Source of the DNA: Alphaproteobacteria bacterium
Lineage (GTDB): Bacteria > Pseudomonadota > Alphaproteobacteria > JANQMY01
DNA length: 64,000 bases
Assembly: GCA_028289425.1 (NCBI GenBank)
Contig: JANQPL010000017.1
Coordinates: 186,001 to 250,000 of the forward strand
Direction of reading: 5' to 3'
A model generated the notes under the pieces. The model was given only the letters and a program-made list of their open reading frames with translations. It made no database searches and was not told the origin of the DNA. The translations under genes and the position numbers were made by a program. Below are positions 57,730 through 64,000 of this stretch, piece by piece (position 1 is the stretch's first letter; each line of letters starts with the position of its first letter).

Positions 57730-58578
57730 CTAGTTCTTCTTTTCGCGGCGGGCCAAGAACGCCAGACGCTCGAACAAGTGCACATCTTGCTCGTTTTTGA
57801 GCAATGCACCGTGCAGCGGCGGGATCAGTTTCGTCGGATCCTTCTCCCGCAGGGTTTCCGGCGTAATGTCCTCGTTCAGAAGCAACTTCAGCCAATCAAG
57901 CAGCTCGGATGTGGACGGCTTCTTCTTAAGGCCGGGCACGTCGCGAATATCGTAGAAGATGTTCAACGCTTCGCGCACCAAGTCCGTCTTCAAGTTCGGG
58001 AAGTGCACATCAATGATTTCCTGCATCGTCTCCCGATCCGGAAACTTGATGTAATGGAAAAAGCAACGGCGCAAAAATGCGTCCGGCAGCTCTTTCTCAT
58101 TGTTCGAGGTGATCATCACGATGGGGCGCTGCTTCGCCTTTACCTGTTCGCCGGTTTCGTAGACGAAGAACTCCATGCGATCGAGTTCGAGCAACAAGTC
58201 ATTCGGAAACTCGATGTCCGCCTTGTCGATCTCGTCGATCAACAGGATCGGCTTTTCGTCTTGGGTAAAGGCTTCCCAAAGTTTGCCCTGGGAAATGTAA
58301 TTGTTGATGTCTTTGACCCGTTCGTCGCCCAATTGACTGTCTCGCAACCGGGAAACGGCGTCGTATTCATAAAGACCCTGCTGTGCTTTGGTGGTGGACT
58401 TGATGTGCCACTCAATCAATGGGCGGCTCAATGCCTTGGCCACTTCATGAGCCAAAACGGTTTTGCCCGTACCCGGTTCGCCTTTGATCAAAAGAGGGCG
58501 CTCCAAGGTGATGGAGGCATTTACGGCAACGCGGAGATCCTCGGTTGCCACATATTGCTGTGTACCTTCGAACTTCAT
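57730..58578 (-). CDS. MoxR-family AAA+ ATPase
   Basis: A 282-aa AAA+ ATPase. Walker A is GEPGTGKTVLAHEVAKAL, Walker B PILLIDEIDKADIEFPNDLL, sensor 1 IVMITSNNEKELPDAF and the arginine finger region LRRCFFHYIKFP. The start chosen is the ATG at 58578 (the track uses a GTG at 58593). MoxR ATPases work with VWA proteins to insert metals or activate complexes. Here the VWA partner follows directly. Confidence 0.9.
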   Translation of the reverse strand: MKFEGTQQYVATEDLRVAVNASITLERPLLIKGEPGTGKTVLAHEVAKALSRPLIEWHIKSTTKAQQGLYEYDAVSRLRDSQLGDERVKDINNYISQGKLWEAFTQDEKPILLIDEIDKADIEFPNDLLLELDRMEFFVYETGEQVKAKQRPIVMITSNNEKELPDAFLRRCFFHYIKFPDRETMQEIIDVHFPNLKTDLVREALNIFYDIRDVPGLKKKPSTSELLDWLKLLLNEDITPETLREKDPTKLIPPLHGALLKNEQDVHLFERLAFLARREKKN

Positions 58579-58593
58579 AAACGGCTGTCTCAC

Positions 58594-58851
58594 TTACATC
58601 TTGTCAGTCTTAATATCGAATGGGCGCACGTTAGGGCTATCGGCCACGGCATACAAGCGCCCACCCCCATGAACGGCGGCGCGCACTATAGCGATCATGA
58701 GGATTTAGGCAAATTCGCGCAGAAAACAGCGGTATTTTCGCAAGCGCGTTGGCACCGTGAAGTCTTGGCGAGTCGGTTTTACAGGCGAGGCAATCCGAAG
58801 CTAACCCTACGTCAAGTAGGCCTCTGCCTGTCCCGCGTCGGTTTCATTCGT
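58594..58851. other. Intergenic region between moxR and the TPR gene
   Basis: 258 nt upstream of the MoxR gene on the minus strand. I see no gene or clear repeat. It should hold the moxR promoter and the end of the TPR-gene transcript, but no clear terminator stands out. Confidence 0.35.
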
Positions 58852-60645
58852 TCAGGAAGCGGATGGGCTGAAACCCGCGACAGCGGCGCCCAGCTTCTCC
58901 ATCAGATTTGGCCAGTCCGCATAGGTGTCGGGCATGAACACTTTGTTGTTGGAAAAGAAGGGGTAGTGGTCTTCGCCCAACATGGGCCACACATAGCCGA
59001 TTGCCAGAAGCCAGATTTCGGTACCGACCGACCCCGCGATCGTGCTGGCGGCCGTCGGGGCAGACAGGACCAAATCAAGCGCAGCACAGAGGGCGGCGTT
59101 GTCGTCCAGATCGTTTTTCAGATCGATTTCGTCGAAGTCGTGGATGGTGATGCCGAACCGATCCTTCACATAGGCAATGTCTTCCGCGCAATCGCCATAC
59201 TGCAGATTGACGAAGGTTATATCTTTGTTGGCAAACACCGGCGCCCAATGTTCCATGGGGCTGAAATACTTGGAACGCTTTGCGGACATGATCAGGCTAC
59301 GCCAACAAAGACCAATAAGCGGGCCGTCTCCAAGCGTGGCGAGTTTGTCTTTCCAGTAGGCAACGCGGCCCGGATCCGGCACCAGAAGGTTTTGGTGCTT
59401 CGGAAAACGGCTTATGTCGTCGCGCATGTATCGCAGCGTTTCGCCACATGGCGCAAAGTAATCCGGCGGCTGATCTTTGGACGCATCGGGCGCCAGCCGG
59501 ATTGTCTTGCCGTTGTGTTGCCGGTTCCAATAGGGGATGATTTCGGCTTCCGGCAGCGAGCGCTGAAACAACTCCACCAGCCGTTTGTCGCAGCTGACGA
59601 TGAGTTTTCCCTCGGGACCGATTTGCTTCACCATATCGGGATAAGCATTGGCAAACATGATTTCGTCGCCCAATCCTTGTTCGCCGATGGCCAGCACGCG
59701 CTTGCCCGCGATCTCTTCGCCATTCCAACGCGGGGCGTCGATGGCATAGATCAGCGAGCCTCTGAAGTTGTGATCAAGGCGTACTTCCCAGGTGCCCCAG
59801 CCTTCCTTCAAATTGCCCAGGCCCAATTGGCAAAGGCCGCGGCTGTGTTGGATCTCGATAATGTCCGATTGGTTTTTGGCGTATTTCAGAGCATTGTTGT
59901 AATAGCGCAAAGCATCGTCCAGCGGCCCCGTGTGGTGGATCGCGTAGGCGATATTGTGGAGCGCGCGGGCAAATTTCGGTTTCAGCCGAATGGATTCTTC
60001 ATAAAAAGTGATGGCGTCCGGCACATTGCCGTCTTCCATGGCGATGGTGCCCAGCGTGTTCCAGAGTTCCGCTTGGTCCGGAAACTGATAGATGGCGTTG
60101 CGCACGGTCTCGATTGCTTCTTCGTAGCGTCCGAGATCGCGCAGGATGCCGCCAAGGTTGTTGTAGCCCGACGGTTCGCCGGGCTTCATATTGATGTAGA
60201 GCCGGACGAATTTTTCGGCAATTTCTATTTGGCTGAGCTTCCAAGCCACCAGGCTCAGATTCATGTAAAGGTCCGGATCGGTGGGGTCCAATTGGTGAGC
60301 GCGCTCATACATGGCCAGTGCTTTGCCGAGCTCCCCAAGGCCTTCGAGCGCCAGGGCGACGATGTGGCAGGCCGAGGCACAGTTTTCATCAATGCGGGTG
60401 GCATCGAGACCGCGCAGCACCGCGGATTTGAAATCCCCCTTCTTATAGGCCCTGAGTGCTTTGGTAAGCAGTTTTTGAAGCTGTTTGTTCTCGCTCAGAC
60501 GTGCCCCGCCAGGCGTTCCCGACGCGAATTGCTCAAGCTTCTTGACCACGTTTTTGGTTTCGAGCGAGGCGGTGGTCGTGTTGACCTTCACGTCGGTCGC
60601 AATTTCCGTCGCCGGCGCAGTGAGGGAGGGGGCCGCGGTCGCCAT
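58852..60645 (-). CDS. TPR-glycosyltransferase protein, FlmG-like (flagellin glycosylation candidate)
   Basis: A 597-aa protein from the ATG at 60645. Residues of about 60-290 are TPR repeats (ALAMYERAHQLDPTDPDLYMNLSLVAWKL, EPSGYNNLGGILRDLGRYEEAIETVRNAI). The second half is a GT-B-like domain (RVLAIGEQGLGDEIMFANAYPD, PLIGLCWRSLIMSAKRSKYFSP, VNLQYGDCAEDIAYVKD). This is the layout of Caulobacter FlmG, which transfers a nonulosonic-type sugar to flagellin with TPRs binding flagellin. It is divergent from flbT and close to two flagellin genes, matching that role. No sugar-synthesis genes are in view. Confidence 0.75.
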   Translation of the reverse strand: MATAAPSLTAPATEIATDVKVNTTTASLETKNVVKKLEQFASGTPGGARLSENKQLQKLLTKALRAYKKGDFKSAVLRGLDATRIDENCASACHIVALALEGLGELGKALAMYERAHQLDPTDPDLYMNLSLVAWKLSQIEIAEKFVRLYINMKPGEPSGYNNLGGILRDLGRYEEAIETVRNAIYQFPDQAELWNTLGTIAMEDGNVPDAITFYEESIRLKPKFARALHNIAYAIHHTGPLDDALRYYNNALKYAKNQSDIIEIQHSRGLCQLGLGNLKEGWGTWEVRLDHNFRGSLIYAIDAPRWNGEEIAGKRVLAIGEQGLGDEIMFANAYPDMVKQIGPEGKLIVSCDKRLVELFQRSLPEAEIIPYWNRQHNGKTIRLAPDASKDQPPDYFAPCGETLRYMRDDISRFPKHQNLLVPDPGRVAYWKDKLATLGDGPLIGLCWRSLIMSAKRSKYFSPMEHWAPVFANKDITFVNLQYGDCAEDIAYVKDRFGITIHDFDEIDLKNDLDDNAALCAALDLVLSAPTAASTIAGSVGTEIWLLAIGYVWPMLGEDHYPFFSNNKVFMPDTYADWPNLMEKLGAAVAGFSPSAS

Positions 60646-60904
60646 CGTGTCGTCTTCCACGCTTGAGAATAATCAACGGTAGCAAGTATCCGCGGACATG
60701 CTTAATGGGCACCTAAAGATGAACAAGAATTTGCGGCACGGCGACTAGGAAATGCTTAACGGAGGTAAATCGCTTGTAAACGATGATTTCAATTGCCTGA
60801 AATCCGTATACGAATTGTCAAGCATGATTTGCGACTTTGTTTTGCAGAGCTGCGCACGGCAAGTGCCGGCGTGGAGTGCAGAACGCATAGCTGGAGATGA
60901 GACC

Positions 60905-61330
60905 ATGCCTTTGAAACTGTCCCTAAAACCAGGCGAAAAATTCGTGCTGAACGGCGCCGTATTGGCGAATGGAGACCGTCGGGCCAATCTCATCATCCAA
61001 AACAAGGCGAGCATTCTCCGAGAGAAGGACATTATTCAGCAAGAGGATGTGGATACGCCGGCAAAGCGGATCTACTTCCCGGTCATGATGATGTATTTGG
61101 ATCCGGAAAACAGCAAAAACTACTATGAAGAGTTTGCGCTGCGTATGGGTGAATTCATGGGGGTCATCAAGAATCCGGATATGCTCACTTTGTGTGTGGC
61201 CATTAGTAAAGATGTGATGAGTTCGAATTACTATCGAGCGCTCATGAAATGCCGGAAGCTTTTTGCGTTCGAAAAAGAAAGGTTGGACTATGTCCCTGAA
61301 GGCGTATCAGACGACGCAGCGCACGGTTGA
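60905..61330 (+). CDS. flbT: Flagellar biosynthesis repressor FlbT
   Basis: A 141-aa FlbT. The start is the ATG at 60905 (MPLKLSLKPGEKFVLNG), with GGAG upstream; the track ORF begins 51 codons earlier. Conserved stretches are GEKFVLNGAVLANGDRRANL, ASILREKDIIQQEDVDTPAKRIYF and NYYRALMKCRKLFAFEKERL. In Caulobacter FlbT binds the 5' leader of flagellin mRNA and blocks its translation until hook assembly. It overlaps flaF by 41 nt. Confidence 0.95.
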   Translation: MPLKLSLKPGEKFVLNGAVLANGDRRANLIIQNKASILREKDIIQQEDVDTPAKRIYFPVMMMYLDPENSKNYYEEFALRMGEFMGVIKNPDMLTLCVAISKDVMSSNYYRALMKCRKLFAFEKERLDYVPEGVSDDAAHG

Positions 61331-61652
61331 AGATCCGAGGGACACGGAATACCGGCTATTTGGCCAAGTCACCCGCGCATTAATCGAAGCAAAAGAAAAA
61401 GAACTGTCTGGCGTCGAACTGCTCAAAGCACTGGACTGGAATCGTAGCCTCTGGCGCACGCTGGCCTCGGATTGTTCGAGTGACGGCAACGGATTGCCCG
61501 ATTCTTTGCGGGCGCAGATCGTTTCCCTTTCCATCTTTGTCTCGCGCCATTCCAGCGTTGTGATGCGCAAGCAAGCATCGATCGATGCGCTGATCGATAT
61601 CAACCGCGCAATCATGCAAGGATTGGCGACCAAAGCCAATCAGGAAGAGTGA
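61290..61652 (+). CDS. flaF: Flagellar biosynthesis regulator FlaF
   Basis: A 120-aa FlaF from the ATG at 61290 with AAAGG upstream (track start 61263 is 9 codons early). It has AYQTTQRTVEDPRDTEYRLFGQVTRALI, LLKALDWNRSLWRTLASD and LRAQIVSLSIFVSRHSSVV. FlaF acts with FlbT and is needed for flagellin secretion; it works as a flagellin chaperone or activator. The long overlap with flbT suggests coupled synthesis. Confidence 0.93.
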   Translation: MSLKAYQTTQRTVEDPRDTEYRLFGQVTRALIEAKEKELSGVELLKALDWNRSLWRTLASDCSSDGNGLPDSLRAQIVSLSIFVSRHSSVVMRKQASIDALIDINRAIMQGLATKANQEE

Positions 61653-61693
61653 TCTTTACTCCCCGTTAAGCGGAAATCCTTGCCGGGGGGTGA

Positions 61694-61730
61694 AAAATTT
61701 GCCGGTAAAATTGTCCTCCCGGCAAATTTT
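61694..61730. promoter_or_regulatory. Palindrome upstream of flagellin 1, possible FlbD-type enhancer or terminator
   Basis: A perfect 12-bp inverted repeat AAAATTTGCCGG/CCGGCAAATTTT with a 13-nt spacer. Read on the minus strand, the right arm with the next two bases gives GGTAAAATTTGCCG, related to GGTAAATCTTGCCG ahead of flagellin 2. It lies about 90-130 nt before the sigma-54 site, the right place for an enhancer. It could also be the terminator of flbT-flaF. Confidence 0.5.
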
Positions 61731-61822
61731 ACCTACCTTCAGCTTGGTAAAAAATCCGTATACAAATAAAAAAACCGAACGACTCCAATCAGTTGCGATA
61801 CCCGGCCCAATTTGCCTAGCAC

Positions 61823-61837
61823 TGGCACAAAGGTTGC
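61823..61837 (+). promoter_or_regulatory. Sigma-54 promoter of flagellin 1
   Basis: TGGCACAAAGGTTGC matches the -24/-12 consensus TGGCAC-N5-TTGC, with exactly 10 nt between the GG and GC. It is 71 nt before the flagellin start and leaves a leader of about 60 nt. Confidence 0.85.
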
Positions 61838-61908
61838 CTATTCGTACACGGGCAAAATGCCCGCGGAGCACAAAGCTCTGAAGTAACCCGAGAACGGAGT
61901 CCATAGAA

Positions 61909-62733
61909 ATGGTTTCAGTAAATACGAATGTCGGTGCAGCAATTGCACTGCAAAGCCTTAATTCCACCAACAAAGATCTTGCCACGGTGCAAAATCGTTT
62001 GAACACGGGTCTGGAAGTTGCAGACGCGCGGGACAACGGTGCTGTTTACGCCATCGCGCAGGGCCTGCGTGCGGACGTTGGGGCATTTAACGCGATCTCA
62101 GATAGCTTTGATCGTGCAAGCAGTGCCGTTGATGTTGCAGTGAGTGCCGGTACCGCGGTTTCCGACCTGTTGGTCGAGCTTCGGACGCTTGCGCTTTCAG
62201 CAGCAGACGCATCGCTTGATACGGCAAGTCGGACGTCTTTGAACGAAGACTTCGTGTCGCTTCGTGACCAGATCACGAGCATCGTGACGAACGCCGACTT
62301 TAACGGGGTCAACCTGCTTGATGGCACGACCGCCAACATTCAGGTCCTCACCGATGTGAACGCTTCTTCCCGTATTACGGTGAGTGGTGAGAACATTTCG
62401 CTGAGTGGTTCGATTGTGACCCTTACGTCGACGGCTACGATTTCGACCCAAGCCGCTGCGTCGACGGCGATCGCTACGCTCGATACGAGCATCGCGAACG
62501 TCAACAACGCTTTGGCTCGTTTGGGTACGGATAGCCGCCGTCTGGACTTGCAGAACACCTTCGTGAAGTCGTTGGTGGACACGCTTGAAGCCGGTATTGG
62601 CAATCTGGTCGATGCGGACTTGGCACAAGAGAGTGCGAGATTGCAGTCCCTGCAGGTGCAGCAACAGCTGGGTATTCAGGCACTGTCAATCGCCAACCAG
62701 GCGCCTCAGATCGTACTGTCCCTGTTCCGATAG
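61909..62733 (+). CDS. Flagellin 1
   Basis: A 274-aa small flagellin of the Caulobacter type. The N-terminal helices read VNTNVGAAIALQSLNSTNKDLATVQNRLNTGLEVADARDNGAVYAIAQ and the C-terminal ones LQSLQVQQQLGIQALSIANQAPQIVLSLFR, the parts that form the filament core. The central domain is short and rich in Ser/Thr, which could be sites of glycosylation. It is fired by a sigma-54 promoter and has a good terminator. Confidence 0.95.
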   Translation: MVSVNTNVGAAIALQSLNSTNKDLATVQNRLNTGLEVADARDNGAVYAIAQGLRADVGAFNAISDSFDRASSAVDVAVSAGTAVSDLLVELRTLALSAADASLDTASRTSLNEDFVSLRDQITSIVTNADFNGVNLLDGTTANIQVLTDVNASSRITVSGENISLSGSIVTLTSTATISTQAAASTAIATLDTSIANVNNALARLGTDSRRLDLQNTFVKSLVDTLEAGIGNLVDADLAQESARLQSLQVQQQLGIQALSIANQAPQIVLSLFR

Positions 62734-62746
62734 GACCTTTAGGTGG

Positions 62747-62772
62747 AAGGGTCGGCGCTGGCGCCGACCCTT
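62747..62772 (+). terminator. Rho-independent terminator of flagellin 1
   Basis: A tight hairpin AAGGGTCGGCGC / GCGCCGACCCTT followed by a short T-rich tail (TTTCCC), starting 13 nt after the stop. Confidence 0.8.
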
Positions 62773-62900
62773 TCCCGCCACCGATTTCGCAGTGAATTGA
62801 CTCACATTAGTTTGAATGTTTAACGGAAAGTTTATCGTCATATTAATAGAGGCTGGGGATACTCAATTGGGAGCGACCGTTTTGAATCGGCCGAAATGCG

Positions 62901-63305
62901 ATGATAAATGCGATCAATACATTTGTTCCGGTAATTGGATTCAGCCGCACGGAAGATAGTGCGCGGACGCCTGTGTCCAACAGAAAGACAAGCCTAGAGC
63001 CTGTCGACACTGTTTCCAGTCAAGCCGTCACTCAAACAGAACAAATAGCGGAACAGCGTTCGGCGTCCCTGACCGAAGAGCGGGAAGCCGAAGCTCAGAA
63101 GCTTCTGGAAGAATTGACTGCCGGTGTTGTTGGCTTTGGCACGCGGTTGAGCATCGATCTTGACGATGCAGCAGCAAGCTTTGTCTACCGTTCGATCGAT
63201 GAGTTGACGGGTGAGATTCGCAATCAATATCCGTTGGAAGATACGCTTGAGCTGCGTGCCTACTTCCGGTCTCTTGAAGGCCAGGTCTTCGATGAGGAAG
63301 CTTAA
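62901..63305 (+). CDS. FlaG-like flagellar protein
   Basis: A 134-aa protein whose second half resembles FlaG: LSIDLDDAAASFVYRSIDELTGEIRNQYPLEDTLELRAYFRSLEG, matching the F...DE.TG.I..Q.P pattern. The first half is polar and rich in Ser, Thr and Glu, with a coiled tendency (EQIAEQRSASLTEEREAEAQKL). It lies between two flagellin genes. Family members affect filament length. No clear sigma-54 site is seen in front of it. Confidence 0.7.
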   Translation: MINAINTFVPVIGFSRTEDSARTPVSNRKTSLEPVDTVSSQAVTQTEQIAEQRSASLTEEREAEAQKLLEELTAGVVGFGTRLSIDLDDAAASFVYRSIDELTGEIRNQYPLEDTLELRAYFRSLEGQVFDEEA

Positions 63306-63399
63306 CGCTTCGTAAACGGATGATCCGTCCGGTAAGTCAGGCGGTTCCGATCGATCTGCAAATATGTGCGCCTGACCTGGGCGGAGTTGCCCACCTTCC

Positions 63400-63413
63400 G
63401 GTAAATCTTGCCG
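63400..63413 (+). promoter_or_regulatory. Candidate FlbD-type site for flagellin 2
   Basis: GGTAAATCTTGCCG, 79 nt before the sigma-54 site. It shares 12 of 14 bases with the minus-strand arm ahead of flagellin 1. Confidence 0.4.
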
Positions 63414-63491
63414 ACCACGGCGGGACGCGGTCGCACATCGAAGGACCAATTAGCGAAAGAAATTCAATGACTTAGGTGGCCAGCCACCAAT

Positions 63492-63506
63492 TGGCATGGC
63501 CTTTGC
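63492..63506 (+). promoter_or_regulatory. Sigma-54 promoter of flagellin 2
   Basis: TGGCATGGCCTTTGC fits TGGCAY-N5-TTGC with 10 nt between GG and GC, 66 nt before the start codon. Confidence 0.8.
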
Positions 63507-63572
63507 CACTCTTCGACCGAAAGCTTCACAACTCATTCCGAGGCTGGAGAAGTCGGCATAGGAGAGTAAGTC

Positions 63573-64000
63573 ATGGTATTGTCCGTCAACACAAACGTCT
63601 CAGCGGCGATTGCACTCCAGAACTTGGAAGCAACCAACCGCTCATTGGAAACCACTCAAAACCGGATCAGCACTGGCCTTCGCATCGCAAGCGCAAAGGA
63701 CAACGCGGCCGTTTACGCAATCGCACAGAACGAACGCGCCGATGTCGGTGCGTTGGATGCGATCAAACAGAGCGTTCAGCGGGCCATCAGTGTCACGGAC
63801 ATTGCGCTCGCGGCCGGCGAAACGGTGTCCGACCTTCTGGTGCAATTGAAAGAGACGGCAGTGGCGGCAAACGACCCATCATTAGACACGTTTTCCCGTC
63901 AAGCATTGAACGAAGACTTCCAGGCGCTGCTGCGGCAAATTCAGACCTCGGTCGATAACGCCACGTTCGACGGTGCCAATTTGATCAACAATTCGCTCAC
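63573..64000 (+). CDS. Flagellin 2, 3' end cut by window edge
   Basis: The N-terminal 142 residues of a second flagellin, open to the right edge and so missing from the track. It reads MVLSVNTNVSAAIALQNLEA and goes on NRSLETTQNRISTGLRIASAKDNAAVYAIAQ. The ATG at 63573 follows AGGAGAG. It is clearly a paralogue of flagellin 1 (similar N-terminal domain, with changed residues such as RISTGLRIASAKDN for RLNTGLEVADARDN). More flagellin copies may follow outside the window. Confidence 0.93.
   Translation, partial: MVLSVNTNVSAAIALQNLEATNRSLETTQNRISTGLRIASAKDNAAVYAIAQNERADVGALDAIKQSVQRAISVTDIALAAGETVSDLLVQLKETAVAANDPSLDTFSRQALNEDFQALLRQIQTSVDNATFDGANLINNSL

Noticed and set aside
56146-60666. A 1506-codon plus-strand ORF
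   Set aside because: It is antisense to three well-supported minus-strand genes (VWA, MoxR and TPR-GT) and to the end of dnaE2. It has no recognisable domain and follows from codon bias.
1-64000. tRNA or rRNA genes
   Set aside because: Reading for T-loop (GGTTCRANTCC) and rRNA-like conserved sequences gave no convincing match; a tRNA scan would be needed for certainty.

Overview
The window reads as one continuous stretch of chromosome from a flagellated alphaproteobacterium. The evidence for this class is the flbT-flaF-flagellin locus, the imuA-imuB-dnaE2 mutasome behind a GAACN7GAAC LexA box (the alphaproteobacterial SOS-box type, seen as its reverse complement), Mla genes whose permease carries an N-terminal STAS-like segment, and a BigR/SqrR-type persulfide sensor. 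Base composition is moderately GC-rich throughout. I see no rRNA, tRNA, CRISPR array, phage or insertion-sequence transposase. Genus cannot be read from the sequence; the Caulobacter-like flagellar set and the P450 load suggest a Caulobacterales/Parvibaculum-like lineage, with low confidence.

Layout. (1) 1-4.2 kb: a cobalamin-riboswitch-led vitamin B12 uptake operon on the minus strand (btuB, btuF, and a btuC permease cut by the left edge). (2) 4.2-7.5 kb: an alpha/beta-hydrolase, DedA and ATP-grasp operon and a small hypothetical. (3) 7.7-11.5 kb: a surface-glycan-like cluster (GT4 glycosyltransferase, two methyltransferases, an alpha/alpha-toroid protein). (4) 11.6-14 kb: small housekeeping and membrane genes and a dipeptide epimerase. 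(5) 14-22.9 kb: an Mla lipid-transport set split into mlaA and mlaC (minus) and mlaE-F-D plus an auxiliary lipoprotein (plus), with a CHASE2 protein carrying a degenerate cyclase domain and a cytochrome c in between. (6) 23-28 kb: an EEP-family protein, a large membrane-anchored coiled-coil protein, NnrU and an Hpt protein. (7) 28.3-48 kb: an oxidative and detoxification region with three P450-family genes (one lacking the heme cysteine), two ferredoxins, SDRs, GST, MAPEG, SnoaL/NTF2, thioesterase, cupin, ADH, regulators and a sulfur-transport pair under a BigR/SqrR-like repressor. (8) 48-50 kb: small secreted or membrane hypotheticals, including a 54-aa membrane protein absent from the ORF track. 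(9) 50.2-56.3 kb: the SOS mutasome genes, with a repeat-filled spacer between imuB and dnaE2. (10) 56.5-64 kb: a VWA/MoxR pair, a TPR-glycosyltransferase resembling FlmG, flbT, flaF, two flagellins with good sigma-54 promoters, and a FlaG-like protein.

How it fits together: the flagellar end looks like a unit in which FlbT/FlaF control flagellin synthesis and export, the TPR-GT protein may glycosylate flagellin, and the flagellins are fired from sigma-54 promoters preceded by a shared GGTAAAnnTTGCCG motif. The P450 region has both kinds of ferredoxin that can feed class I P450s, plus dehydrogenases and conjugation enzymes, which suggests oxidation of hydrophobic compounds. Intergenic spaces in the 29-56 kb region carry at least five families of palindromic repeats. 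One family has three copies with near-perfect arms that differ in sequence but compensate each other, around a conserved GATAAGGGTACCC centre.
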